Shown: positions 35,533 to 47,868 of the stretch, in pieces
Numbering within the stretch: position 1 is the stretch's first letter
How the letters are laid out: the number at the start of each line of letters is the position of its first letter
Assembly (NCBI GenBank): GCA_021234155.1
Contig: JAJEKV010000160.1
Coordinates: 354,388-418,387 of the forward strand
From: Isoetes taiwanensis
Lineage: Eukaryota > Streptophyta > Lycopodiopsida > Isoetales > Isoetaceae
Reading direction: 5' to 3'
Length of the DNA stretch: 64,000 nucleotides
Made by a program: the position numbers and the translations under genes
The notes under the pieces: model-generated
Seen by the model: only the letters and a program-made list of their open reading frames with translations
What the model was told of the DNA's origin: nothing
The model's database searches: none

Positions 35533-35944
35533 TTTTTTTCCATGGAAGAAGGCGTGGGATTGAAAGACGAGGCCCATTCTTCCTCTATTTTTATTACAAG
35601 AAGGGGCGTCGTTGAAAGGCTAGGCCCCTTCTTTTATGTTCTTCCTTTTTTTTTTTTTTTTCATTTTTTACATGTCAATATATAGTTCTTTTTAATTAAC
35701 AATGTAAATAGTTTAAGTCAATGATCTTTTCAACGTGAATGGTCTTTTTGTTTTTTTTTTTTTTATTTATTTCTTTATTTATGTAAGTTTTCTAATTATT
35801 GAATGCCTTTATTTTTTGCATGTACACTAATAACAAAATGCATGCGCTCTTGGAAATCGATTTTTAGCTACTTCGAAGACATTCTAGGTAAGAATTTGAG
35901 TTTGAGTAGGAGAATAAAATTTTAATGTTTTATTTAGGTAAAAA

Positions 35945-36265
35945 AAAACTTGGGGAGACTTGGACAAGGGCATGGTCGGCCCGCCTTTGAGTGAGAAGAC
36001 TAGGTGTTAGGGTCCAAGCTCTCACCGCTTACTCTTGTAATTTTATTGATTAATGTATTTAGTTTAGAAAATATTGGGAGACTTTTTTGAGTGGAGAAGA
36101 CTAGGTGTTCCGGTCCAAGCTCACCGCTTACTCTTTGTAATTTTATTGATTAATGTATTTAGTTTAGAAAAATTTGGGGAGACTTGGACAAGGGCATGGT
36201 GGCTCCGCCTTGAGTGGAGAAGACTAGGTGTTCGGGTCCAAGCTCACCCCACTCTTCTTGTTTAT
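35945..36265. repeat. Three direct repeats of about 110-130 bp
   Basis: The block GGGAGACTT...GAGAAGACTAGGTGTT...GTCCAAGCTC...TTATTGATTAATGTATTTAG recurs three times (starting at about 35952, 36076 and 36176). The middle copy lacks about 30 bp (GGACAAGGGCATGG...). Confidence 0.85.
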
Positions 36266-36559
36266 TTTTTTATTAATATATCCAATAAATAGAAATCTTT
36301 ACTGATTGGACAAGGCGGGGTTTTTGAAAAAATTGCATTATTGATTTTCGGTTTTCTAGTTAAGAATGTTGTTTTTAAAGATGTTAGGGATGTCAAAGAA
36401 ACACTGATGTGGAGTGGTTAAGAGTAAGAAAAAAATTTAAATAGTTGTTTTAAAAAAAAAATTAAAAGGGAAACTAACTCTTAAGAAAGTAGGTAAAGAT
36501 TCATAATGAAGGTTTGAAAAAAGTCACAAAGCAAGATTAATGAATCTAAATTGGTTTGT

Positions 36560-38660
36560 AGGTATGGCCCCGGATTGTGAAGACACTAATGATTAGTGAG
36601 ATTAGACGATGGTCATAAATGAGATATGTGCTAACGAAAGTCCCGACCGGAGATGCAACTGGTCAACGTGGTCCGACCATTTTGTCGGACATGTGAAAAG
36701 GAAGTACCAATTTGAGTTAGCACAAAATGGCCAGTCAAGAAGAAATGTTGACTTCTCTCCTTGACACACATGTAAAGCCAATGATTGGAAACCCCATGGA
36801 TGAACTGAAGACATGTTTGAAGCATTCAAAGTCGCGACTTTAAAAGTTCAAATGCCGAGGCTCGTGTCAAGGAATGGGTAGCTTCATGGAATTCCTCAAA
36901 GAAGCGACGTTTGATCACAAGAACATCATTGCGGATCTCAATGCACGTCGGTTGGAGGTAATTAAAATGCTTTGCATCGGGGAAGCTCTAGTGGAGCGAG
37001 GGCCTAGCAAGGCCCACTTTTCTTTGGAGAATCACATGAACACATCAATCTTTGTTGATCCCATGCCCGAGAGGCCGTGGATGTGATACTTTTATTGAGG
37101 AGAAACCAACACATCGCACGTATCAAATCAAGATCAACGGAACACAACACTTCCAAGATGATGAGCTATACAGTGGATGGGTTTTCAAGGGCAAAGATAG
37201 GGCAGAGACGTATGAGATGGCTCAAAGATACATACACGCTTCAAGAGCCCCGCATCACCTTTGGCTACATCCATTGGACTTGCATATGAAGTTGCTAGCT
37301 CTAGTGGGGGATACCATAGGGCCAATGGTGATTCTACCTTTCATGATTGCCATGTTTAAGAGTATTAAATTTTTTTAATTGTCTAATAACCAAATATATA
37401 AAGACACTTTTAATTATTCAAATCCCAATGTTTTGTAATGAACTTCCCATGTTGCTAACATTTGTTGCTTTCCTACTATGTTATTCGCATCGACTCCATA
37501 TAAATAACTTGCAAGTTTTTGCACATGTCCGAAGAACCATGGGATGCGACACGATGGCATATCTATTGTTCACAACTTTACTTCTCGCGTGGCTTGGTAG
37601 CCTTATTGACAGCCCTAAACCCTTTAAAGGCCTTTAAGAGGCTAAGTTGGTCGCTCGGGTTTAGCTTCGCCACCACCGCCACCTCCACCATTGTGTGGAT
37701 TTGGTATGGATTTTTCTAGGATAAAATGTAAGTTAACCATTTATTTTTAACGTTCTAATGTTTTTAAATGTAAGCGTGTAAAATGCGGTTCGCCCTTCTT
37801 TTTCCTATGCATAATGTTAAATGCCGTGGTTATGGGGATCTTCTTCTCACCACCACCTGCCAAGAGCGGAAAAGGACCTCGCGCATCCAGCAAGGAAGAC
37901 GAAGAGTGGAACTCCGAGATATCAACGAGGCGATAACCTCAAGATAGGTGGAATGCCTTGCAATTCCGGGATGTCGCCCGCAGAAATGGAGATTGCGGCG
38001 CCAGTTGAACAAAGTAGGCGGAGGTCCGCGCCCATGACCCTCCACGTCATAGCTCATACACTCCTTGAGAATTCAATCTTGGGCCCGTCCCCGAGCACGA
38101 GGAGAATGAACCCCCACGAAGAGCGCCGAATCGCCGTTTACGCCGAATTGAGTGGACGCAATTCCTCTTCAAGCTCGTTAAAGATGCGGCACCACCACGC
38201 ACCACCTCCACGAAGGCATCTCTTTCAATATGAGTGAGTTCATCTTGAATTATGCCCTTTTTGTTCACTAACACATATTCATATGTTAGTCGATGTTGAG
38301 TGTAGTAGCAAGAGTTGCCGCGCCACAAAGACTGCTAGATGGCGACAATTTTTGGAAGATGGCTAATAATGTCACAAATAGCGTTTGCCATAACGTCCAC
38401 AAGGGTGAATGGAACCTCGGAGCCTATGATGAGGAAAAGAGAGGATCAAGGAGCTTTTAGAAGCGAGAATATCCCGAGCTCAAGTCGGGAGAGATCTCAT
38501 GGAGGAGGTTTGTTCAAAGGGGTAAACATGTTAAATCCACCAGGTATTAGGCTCTTTCGTTCTTCATTATCAAAAACCTCATTGTACTCATATTTTATTT
38601 ATATTTTGCGAGGTAATCGTGGAAGAAGCGGCTAAAGCTCTTGCCAAAAGCTCTGAGGAG
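36560..38660 (+). pseudogene. Degenerate coding remnants in the CACTA 3' half
   Basis: Several plus-strand frames with protein-like composition follow one another. Examples are 36874-37086 (with ALVERGPSKAHFSLENHMNT), 37052-37378, 37821-38237 (138 codons, Ser/Pro/Arg-rich) and 38339-38635. The base composition here is less AT-rich than the flanks. A CACTA accessory protein (TNPA or Transposase_24 type) would be expected here, and a GSRSF string near 38450 is weakly suggestive, but I cannot confirm a domain. A captured host gene is the alternative. Confidence 0.3.
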
Positions 38661-39239
38661 TCCCGATAAAGGGAAGTGGTATGGCAATGGCCTATCCGTT
38701 GACTAATGAGGCATTTCAAGTACATCATCTCTCCCATGAGCATTATAATTAGATGATGCCATGTGGACTAAGTCCTTGTATTGCATTGTAGTGTTTGAAG
38801 GCCAATATATTATCAAAGAAAGGGGAAGCTAGAACAAAGGCAGCCACTGACGCGAGAATACGACGAGAAGCAAGTGGCAGCCATAGTGCCAATAAGACTG
38901 GATGCGAGTGATTTATGGCTTTCTACGGATAAGCTATTTGTAAGTATAAATTTGGTTTTATAATGTAGGTTCTCGAGTTGAACACTAACATTAGTTTTGG
39001 TGCTCATTCTCAATAGATATCATTCTTTGGTGGCGATTACGCTAAAGATGAACGAAAAGGGCCTTCAAACAAGGCGGGATCATGCGGCCATCGCGTCACG
39101 CTTCTTGGCGTGAAAGGGGGATGAAGTGTGTATCATTCATTAGATAATTATTTGTGACTACAATGAACTAATTGTTGCGATACAATATAATGCGTGTAAA
39201 TGAAGACGAAGCCAATGAAGAAGAAGAATAAGAGAGCAA

Positions 39240-39690
39240 CAACTAAAGACTTAATATATTTTGTAATGTGCAAATTACATTGTGAAATATATTAATTGAA
39301 TTCAATTTAAATTTTTATGCTTTGTTCTTATTATTTGTGATTTTTTTGTTATGTTAATTTTATGCTTTCGATTCTTTTTTTTATTCTTAGATTTATTAAA
39401 CATTTAATTACATATTAAACAATAATGCTTATCTACCATTAATATAATTTAATCAATATTTGTTTCTATTTTTCGAATTTTTAAAATTTTAAATATTTAT
39501 TCTTGATTTATTTTGTTCATATTTAATATTTATTAATACTATTAATATTATTGATAATATTAATATTAATAAATATTACTAAATATTTATTTATATTAAA
39601 TATTTGTTAATTTTGAATATGAATATTAACCGGTCCGTTAAATCATATTGAATAATATTAAATAAATATTTTTTTTTATCAAAATTCCTT
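39240..39690. other. Extremely AT-rich block next to the right subterminal cluster
   Basis: The stretch is dominated by TAATATTA and AAATATTTATT-type strings with many short palindromes and almost no G or C. It ends abruptly at the GC-rich CACTA right-end cluster. Confidence 0.8.
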
Positions 39691-40160
39691 AATCGCCGTT
39701 GAACGGCGTTTAAGGCAAGGGCCGCCATGTCGGCCAGCTGCCGTTGAGCAACGTTAATCAAGGATGGCGCAAAGCCAGCCAGACAGTGTGGCTACGCCCG
39801 ACAACGCCGTTGAACGACGTTTCACATCAGCGACCACGTCGGTTACTTCGGCAACCGCCACTGGGCGGACATGATGGCGTGTACTTGTCGTCGTTGAACG
39901 GCGTTGCCTGTCATCATCGCCACGGCCGCTACCGGGCGCCGATCACTCGGCGGCGGTGCAGCGTCGCGACCGCGGTACGCAAGCGGCGTTGAACGGCGCC
40001 ATGTAAAATTAAAGACGCCGGCGATTTGCGACGCCAGATAGCGACGCATAAATGTCGTTTATCGACGGTCCGACGTCTAAATAGACGCCGTTTATCGACG
40101 TTTTGACGCCGATCATCGACGTGAACGACGCCCGGACGCGCCGTAAAGACGCGATAAATA
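39690..40160. repeat. CACTA right subterminal motif cluster
   Basis: CCGTTGAACGGCG-type motifs occur at about 39696, 39741, 39807, 39893 and 39986, followed by GACG...CGTTTATCGACG motifs up to 40125. They are mostly inverse to those of the left cluster, as expected for subterminal repeats. Confidence 0.8.
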
Positions 40161-40173
40161 ACAGGGCTTTGGT

Positions 40174-40182
40174 TTTGTAGTG
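40174..40182 (-). repeat. CACTA right terminal inverted repeat
   Basis: TTTGTAGTG is the exact inverse of the left end. It is directly followed by the TTT target duplication. Confidence 0.9.
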
Positions 40183-41889
40183 TTTCACTTAAAAAGTACA
40201 ACATGAGGCATAAATACCTTTGTCGCATACAATTCTTCATTACATTTGCCTACTTCTTTGACACCATCCACCAGAAAATGGAAGAAGTTTCTTACATCAA
40301 ATAAAGACCATATTGGCCATATTATTATATTGAATATGTTGTAATCATTGTATGTATAATGGTTATATAGCTTAGTTAAAAACTTAATTTTACTAGTTTG
40401 TATTAGTTAGTGTTGTCATATAGGTTTTTTCCAATGGTATCTACCTTACCTATAGTATATTTATGCAAAGATCGCACCATAGTCATCTTTGTAAAAAACG
40501 CCTTGTTTCTATAGGCATATGAAGTTTTTTGCACGATGGCCATGGGTGTGATAAATCAACTTTTGCATAAGTGTATGCTCTTAATTCGTGATGTGAGCTT
40601 GTAGGAGTTTCATAAAGCGATGCATTTTTATTTGCTCGAAACAAGGTGCTACAATTCCGCCATGGCAAGCGCCAGGTCTGAGAAGGCTTGGGAATAGTTC
40701 CAAGCATGGTATGATGAGATCTAAGTAAGAAAACTGCGTATCAACTATCACACCGGAAGAGTTAGCTTCATGACTTGAAACCCGGTGGATGCTACTCTAA
40801 TTTCACGATAAATTGCACTGATTTGTACATATAATTTACGAGGTGACCAAACATATTGACATGTATGATGGGTACATTTACAACTTTATGATCGTGGCAA
40901 AAACTAAAAGTTGTTGAGAGAAGCATCCTCTCTCTCAACCGGAAATGTTATATTGAGTCTAAAAGTCTTTTCTCGAAGCTACTTCCTAAAGCTGATCATG
41001 ATAAGGTGTGAAGGTCATTCAAGAGGCTACCATCCGGCTTATGTGAGAAGGATGGGAGGAGATATCATGTTTGCTACTTACATGATCTATTTGATCCCAC
41101 CATGAGATCCGTGGGGCGCAAATAAAAAGCTATTGTAGATCCTCATTTCACCTATAGAAGGAGTATTTGATGCGGACAAACAAAAAGAACTGGTGGAAAA
41201 ACAAAGGCGGGGATGAGGGGAAGAGTAGGAAGACAAAGGCGAGGGATGAGCGAGAATGTTGATAGATGAGGTATGATGGAAGCCTTAAGAGAGGGTGCCG
41301 TATTGGAACATGGGCCACATATCTCATGATCCATCGAAAAGCTCCATTGTGGCTCATGTTTTCTTGCCAAGTGAGCGGCTCTTGGTTCTTAGGGTTAGCC
41401 GTGAAACCCTAATGGCTTACCTTTGATCCTTGATTGAAACCGCTATAGTGGATCCTCTATGGCACACCATCATGCAACACTCTGAGAGCGACTAGTTGCA
41501 TGCATGAATCGGATTTGATGCTTGATGGCACACCTGGCATACACTATTTTACGCTAGTTTTTCTTAGAATCAAGCGTCCAAAGGCATGTATCCTCCACAT
41601 TTCATGTATTTCAAAATTTCCACGATCGCATGCAAAGAAATAGTAGCCATTTTTATGAAGTTTGAAAGAGTTTTCAATTTTGAATGTAAATCGTGTGCTT
41701 CTTTGAGGACCCTTCATTTTGGCAGGTCCTCAAGATGGAATTACATGGCACTTGATCCCCGCCGGAGGGCTTGCCCGATCCATACTACCGCATTCTTATA
41801 AATTCTATGTTATGGTTCTTAGTTCTCTGTCTAAACTTATCTTGGTTTGAATTTATCTTTGCCTTCCCATTTCATTCTGTTGTTTCAAG
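40183..41889. other. Spacer upstream of transposase copy B
   Basis: It is shared with 59708-61413. It contains a perfect 9-bp hairpin (GTTGAGAGA 40913-40921, TCTCTCAAC 40931-40939), also perfect in C (60446-60454, 60465-60473), and a short conserved frame around it (40911-41105; C 60444-60701) with no recognisable domain. The transposon terminus and any promoter should be here, but I cannot define them. Confidence 0.45.
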
Positions 41890-44341
41890 ATGCAATTAAG
41901 GGGAAGAACAATGCAGCATGGATCCTCCGATCAAAGCTTCTCGTGCAAAATGTGCACACAATCACCGCATCACTTATTCTCAGCCTACTTCTAATTCCCT
42001 TGGTGGAAAGAGGATTAGAAGTATGGCTAGAGGTTCTGGAATGAAGAGCAAATGAAAGATGATGTTGATGCAGTTGAAGATGGGATCATGAGTCTTAGAA
42101 GGGCCAACAAATACTTTGGGGGTTCCTCTAACCACTTTAAGAAGATGGATTACGTGTGTGAGACGGATGCAAAAAAATGGATCAAAAGCAGGATGGCATT
42201 GACTAAAGAAGAGGGAGGAGGTTCTTCAATGGTGTTTCTAAATGGTAGATGAGGGTAGGGGTGTGACATTGCGAGGGGGCTTAAGGGAGAAGGTATCTGA
42301 AAATGTGTATCAACATGGCCCCGCCTTCAAAAGATGGTCTTCGGGTAAAAAATGGTGGAGAGGATTCAAGCACAGGGCACCCAACATTGGTTCTTAAAAG
42401 GCACGAATGTGTTGAAATTCAAAAGAATTAAGGCTATGAATTCTAGCAATTTACACGAGTTCTATTCTACACTTAGGAAGTTGTACAAGGACTTCAATCT
42501 AGAGCCCCTCAAATTTGGAATGGAAGGAGGCATACAAGCAGGCGATAGGGCTGGGATGAAGATCTTGGCACCAGGGGTGCTAGGAATATTCATGAGAACA
42601 TCCCACAAAAATAGAGTGGTGGCCCAGTCTTAAGTTGTGTAAAAATGCCTTGGGGTCGAATTCCTAACCTCTACATCTTTAAGGGCAAGAGGCTAAGGAA
42701 TGTAGATCTTGTAGGCTCGGTTTGTGAACCAGTCTTATGGCCTTTCAAAAAAAAGGCATGGGTGACTAATATTCTATTCGATGCTTGGCTAGAGCATTTC
42801 AAAGAAGTGTTCCTGGTGGAATAAGCAAGGAGAGACCTCACTTGCTGATTTGTGATGGTCACGGGTCTCACCATACCTTGATTGCAGTCCAACATGCAAA
42901 AGAAATTGGTCTTCATATGTTGCAGCTTCCTCCACACACCTCCCACAAATTACAGCCACTAGATGTGGCCTGCTTTGGGCCATTCAAGGTCAAATTCAAG
43001 GATAACAGGAGCAGGTATATGCATACTCATGACAGTGTGCAGCCAACCAAGGAAGATATGGCAGCACTCATCTCAAATTCAATTGCTAGTTCTCTTACTC
43101 CCCGAAAATATCGATTTTTTTTTCTTAAGCGGCATTTGTCCTTTTCAATGATAAGGTATTCTACCGGACCTTTTAGTGATAACAACATGGTTGTAATTGA
43201 GGACAATGATGAGGTTGATGTTAATGGAGATGAAAATGTTGCAAATAGTTTGGAAGAACTTGCGATCGACAAACATGGTAGTATCCGTTTTTTGCGTGCC
43301 CCTAGCCCGACCACGATTCTGAAGAGATTTCAATCCATGAACCTCCTCTACAATTCGGTCTGCTCCCATTTGATTCTTTGCAATTGCTCCCATCTGATCT
43401 GCCATAGCTCAAAAGCTTCTCATTAACTCTAGAGCCAAAAGAAGTAAACTGTCAGGACACTGCTACCAAGGCAAGCTTTTTGTCACCGGATGAAATGATT
43501 GCAGCAAGAATTGAGCAAGAAAGAAAAAGCTAAGGATCTTTTGCTAGAGAGAGGAAAGAGAATTTGGATGAGAAGAAGAGGTTGCAATTGGAGAAAAAAG
43601 GCAAGAGAATTGGATGCAAAGAGAAGAGTTTTGAAGCAAAGGCTGTTAGGGAAAAAAAGAAAACCCCATAGACGCCTTTATGAAGAGTCCACCACAAATT
43701 TCGGGGCAAGCATACTACTTTGAAGATAATGGTAAGTGCAAGTTCACACTTGTTCAAGGAAAAAGCTTCACAATTGCTCAAACGAATGCTAGAGCTAGAG
43801 CGGGGAAGAGGCTAGATAAAGCTAAGAGGAAGGGCAACCAATTGGGTGCAACTGTTGTACCAACTTGGTTGGGTCCAACCCTCTTTGTTGAGCCGGAGGT
43901 GTAATTGATGATGGTGAAAAAATTTGGTTATAGAGCATGATGTAGTTGAGGAACAAGAGGTAGAGAACAATAATTTGAGGCAAGATTTCATGCGGGACGG
44001 CCAAAATCAAGTGAATTTGATGATGACTGCATTGGTTTGCGGATAGAAGACACTCACATATGTTCTTGGGATGAAAGATGCCGAAAGAAGAAGCAAAAGT
44101 TGGAGCAGTCTAAAACCTCTAAAATCCCATGGGAATTTAGGATGAGAATCGAAGATATATGGATTTCGCACGGATGGTTATCATGGTAGGGATGACCATT
44201 TCAATCACCAATGCATGTGGTCAAAAGGATTCAGATACCACCGATGGGTCCGATTTTGAGCCTCGACCAAGAAGACCAAGAACCTTGATGATTTGTCTGG
44301 GCATGAAATTTGAACAACACTTGAAAAGCTTGGGAATGTGA
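41890..44341 (+). pseudogene. Pogo-like DDE transposase, full-length broken copy B
   Basis: The start ATG (41890) and final TGA (44339-44341) correspond to those of copy C. The HTH region is readable at about 42052-42252. The first catalytic motif, Asn-Ala-Asp-Glu in copy C, is lost here: the DNA around 42517-42545 reads differently and the Asp codon is gone. The second half of the DDE domain is open from 42785 to 43426. It contains LLICDGHGSHH (Asp codon 42854-42856) and LPPHTSHKLQPLDV (Asp codon 42962-42964), giving a DD35D-type spacing. The charged tail is broken at about 43430, 43600-43650, 43850 and 44130. With D1 missing and many frameshifts it cannot encode an active enzyme as read. 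Confidence 0.82.
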
Positions 44342-44633
44342 GGTTTACATGATCTCAACTTCAATTTTGTGTAAGAGTTCTATAAATCAATGAATGCATA
44401 ATTTTGCTCTCTTGTTAAATCATGTAGCTTATATATTGCAAAAGATGGAATGATTTGAAGTCCGATCTAAATTGCCTATCATTTTGGTAATCAACCCTCT
44501 TGATTATTGCATGGTATTGTGTTTTTACCTTTGAGGTGAATTTATGGCAATAGCTCTTGGAGCTTTTGTCATCAATCCACCTCAAGGTGGTTTGATCTCA
44601 TTTCTTTGGTTTCTTTGCGGGGAGGGATGAAAT

Positions 44634-44675
44634 GGTTATAGCCATTGGCTATGAAGGTTCAAATCCTTCCATCCC
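44634..44675 (+). ncRNA. tRNA-like hairpin, unit B copy
   Basis: GGGATG (44634-44639) pairs with CATCCC (44670-44675) around an unchanged T-arm-like GAAGG-TTCAAAT-CCTTC. Like the unit A copy it is too short for a cloverleaf. The exact conservation contrasts with changes on both sides. Confidence 0.35.
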
Positions 44676-45089
44676 CTGTATTCATGTGTTTGTGTGGATG
44701 CATGCCTATATTGTTGTCTTTGAGTATGCCATTGAGATTTTTATGCGTGCTATATAAGGAGATCCATGCCGATCCATGTTGTGTCCAAGATGTACCAATT
44801 GATGGCATGAGTTGCACCAAGTTGGATCAATTTTGCATCGATTTGAGGGCACAAGGTGGACTATCTGCCGATTGCAAGCCGTACCATTGGAGTTCCTACA
44901 TGTGCCATCTGTGGTCGCTCACGGGCCATAGTTAATAGTGCCATATTGGGCATGGATGTGCCAACAAGGGCCAAAAGGCACCTCGTTCCATTGCATAATT
45001 CAGGGTAACTTCGGTTTTTATTTTGCTATTTTTTTTCTCATTAGGTGTGTCGGGTTGGAGCACGAATTGATCTAAAATTGCTTCTTTCA

Positions 45090-45690
45090 TAGATTGAATT
45101 TCATATGTGAAAGCGGAGACCATTTTTTCTCTTAAGTGTTCAAAAGCTGGGCACCCTCCTTACCAATTAACCTAAGAGGGAAAGAGTATCCGCTTCTCTC
45201 GATATATCTTGATTCTTGGTTTGCGGGGAAATTGAGGACTTTTATGCTTTTTTGTTGTAGATACAGAATATTTCATTGACTTTGAGTGGAAGTGCCAAGG
45301 CGTTGATAGCAGATGCCATACTACGTCAAGGAGCAAAGTTGGAAAGCACCTCATTGTATGTGAGACCACTGCCACAATGAGAAGTCAATGTCGATGATAG
45401 CTTGCTTTGAGGAGGATATAAGAAACACTAGTGGTGCATTGCGCTAGTTCAAACAAGTTACAAATTTCATGCGCCTAACCATAATGTAGCGGACATTATG
45501 CAGAAAAAAAAACAAGCTGGACCATCTTACGCTATAACAAATGCATGCTACATCTATTGGGGCAAGTTCTACCACTGGATCCTACTACAAGTACTAATGA
45601 TGTTCTTCCCTTGCTGCAACAACCGGGCGCTCAAATGCTTCAATGCTTTTGAGTTGGAAGACAATTTAACGTCCTCATGTTATGAACCAT
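45090..45690 (+). pseudogene. Unit B counterpart of the coding remnant at 2187-2737
   Basis: The DNA is colinear with 2187-2737 but the frames are broken, for example where GAGCTGGAAG becomes GAGTGGAAG (about 45286) and CTCTGCCAC becomes CTGCCAC (about 45369). It is useful for deciding which frame is original. Confidence 0.3.
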
Positions 45691-46386
45691 AATTTGGGCG
45701 ACTTAATCAACACAACCGAGAGCATCAAGCGTTGCCAAAAGCATGTTATGAAAATGGTGCGCTTCTACATACGCTTGAAAATGTCATTGTCGCATGCTAG
45801 TTGGCTAAACTCACTCAACTTACCACCTCTTAGAAATTACCCATGGATAAATATGACAAAGATAAGATAAGATAAGATGAAAAAAGGAATGGTATTTGAA
45901 GAACTAAGTCTGCAACTTCATCATCAAATGTAACTCTTATTTATAATTCGTCCAAACTAGTATCATTAAGGGCATCATGGAGAAGGCCAGAAACCACTAC
46001 GATCTTGTCACCATCCTGCTCCTGCCAGCAAAAGTGCAGTTTCTAACCAATGAACAAGATGAGGGTGACCACTGAACCTCAACTGCATAGATTGGTGGCA
46101 CAATAAACATCAAAAACACTTATCTTTAGTCTAATGCCAGTATGAACTACAACACACATGATATGCATTAACTACAAGTCACAAGCAACCTCCACATGCT
46201 TAACTGGCTTAATCACCAAGGTATCTATAAAAATATTATGTTGTTCTTGGGCGTCCCTTAGAAGTTTATCGGTATAAAATTCCTCTTGAGATATACAACC
46301 ATCCCACATCAACTTCAACCGGACCTTTGTCTTTTGGACTTATCTATGAATATCAAAGCTATGAATATCGAGCATAGAAGCAAATC

Positions 46387-46650
46387 TTAAATGTGAGGGT
46401 TCAAAATGAGAAGTCCACATTGCATATCATGCTCCCTTCTGATAAAGGAAAAAATATAATGTCCACCATTACTAGAACATTTAGCATTTCCAGAAACGAA
46501 CTGCAGCATAACCCGAGGAACCATGCAATGCTTGTAATAAGACCTTCCAAATGCATCATTTCGATCTACAAAAGAAAATAAGGATGCAATTGTGTCTTTC
46601 TCTAACCCGACCTTTTCTGTTTTTGTTTGTTCATCTAAACTTGTTAACAA
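46387..46650 (-). pseudogene. Unit B counterpart of the minus-strand ORF at 3485-3730
   Basis: The frame has 87 codons. It is identical to the A copy over the C-terminal 60 or more residues and differs at the N-terminus by a frameshift near 46610. Function unknown. Confidence 0.25.
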
Positions 46651-47219
46651 TGTTATGGTCTCTCTCGCGATATCTTTTATGTTTCAAAAAAATAGGATTC
46701 TACCTATGCACCATCCATTCTTTTCAAACGCATGCAATCTGATAGTTCCCCGCATATTCAGGCTACCCTGATCTGGAAAGAAAATGCGAGAACAACATCT
46801 TTCTTTTGCTATTATCTCTGGCCCTCCAAATGGCATATTCACTTCATATTACATAATCCACACTAATCTATGCCTTACATTCAGGATATTCCAAGCATAT
46901 TACGCAAACCTCACAATCACGCCCGGGGTGGTGGTTGGGCAAACCCACCCGTTCAAAGTATGAAAATAAAACAATGAACAAATCTCATGCTTAGTCAACA
47001 ACCTCCAAATCCATGCCATCTAAAGGGCAACCAAAACCTTATTATAAAAGCAAAGAGCCTCTTAAGTCATTTGCTTGCACGATGTGGCTATTTCCATTTC
47101 TTTCTCGTAGGTAATCACTTCTATTTGCTTCCGTGATAATTTATTCTATTGCCTGATAATTGCGTGATATTCTATTTAGTTTGTATTTCTTGTAAGTTAA
47201 TTAAAACATGATTCCCGGT

Positions 47220-47468
47220 TTAGCAATGACCAATAATGTCACAATCGAGGAAAGATTTTACCCTATTAGATTTCATAGATGTAGATGATAGCTTCAACAT
47301 GTAATCCGAAATTGTTGCACCGGTTGCAATTCCTTGATGTTGGGGCATGTGGCAGCACCAAAATGCACCACTGGGAAAATTCTTGAACCCATTGTGATAT
47401 TGTGCCAAAGGGCAAGGAAACGATGGATGGGTCATTAGGGGATTAGGGCTGGGGATGACAGATCTCAA
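47220..47468 (-). CDS. Hypothetical 82-aa ORF, unit B copy
   Basis: The predicted protein is identical to that of 4313-4561. No recognised domain. Confidence 0.2.
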   Translation of the reverse strand: MRSVIPSPNPLMTHPSFPCPLAQYHNGFKNFPSGAFWCCHMPQHQGIATGATISDYMLKLSSTSMKSNRVKSFLDCDIIGHC

Positions 47469-47631
47469 ATGAATCTGAATTTAACCAGCTAATTTGACGC
47501 CTTCAAATTCCTTGTGTAGTTTGTGGTGTTCTTTTCCCGGAGCGGCCCTTCAATCGTTGCATAGACCGATCTTGCAATACTTAGTTTCCATGTCCGATTC
47601 TTTTCATTGTCATCACTTCTTGGTTAGAGCT

Positions 47632-47868
47632 AAATATCCCACATGCCAAATGCTAAGATGGGGACAAACATTTCTTATATATATGTCTGCGATAATACTG
47701 AAAACTCAGCAAGCCGTGTGATGAGCACAGAGCGAACTATTCTTTCGCCTTTTACTAAAGAATACCGTGTGCTCGTCACAAATCGCGGCATATGCCATTT
47801 TTTGGGATGCCTTCTCTTTGCAGAGGGCTCAACAAAAAACCAAATAGAAAATGTTGCAAAGCCTTTTC
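47632..47868 (+). repeat. 240-bp hairpin repeat, copy R1 (unit B)
   Basis: Nearly identical to R1 of unit A. It has both complete inverted pairs in the core. Confidence 0.85.

Larger units (their letters stand above)
22411..40182. mobile_element. CACTA (En/Spm, CMC) DNA transposon, 17.8 kb
   Basis: The left end is CACTACAAA (22411-22419) and the right end is its exact inverse TTTGTAGTG (40174-40182). The target-site duplication is TTT (22408-22410 and 40183-40185), the 3-bp length typical of CACTA elements. Removing the element and one TTT gives exactly the uninterrupted sequence ACTATTTTCACTT present at the B/C junction near 59707. Both ends carry clusters of a palindromic CGTCGTT-rich motif, as expected for subterminal binding sites. 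The body is filled with tandem repeats and microsatellites. I did not find a TNPD-type transposase, so it is probably non-autonomous or badly corrupted. Orientation is undetermined. Confidence 0.92.

Noticed and set aside
35302-35685. Long open frames in five frames
   Set aside because: They are translations of the TTC microsatellite (poly-Ser, Phe, Arg, Glu) and not genes.
22411-40182. A CACTA TNPD-type transposase gene
   Set aside because: I looked for the usual conserved blocks in the plus and minus frames and found none that I could defend. Only weak hints exist at 36560-38660.
40913-40939. Perfect 9-bp hairpin as a terminator or transposon end
   Set aside because: It is conserved in unit C but has no U-run, no target duplication and no partner at the other end of the gene.
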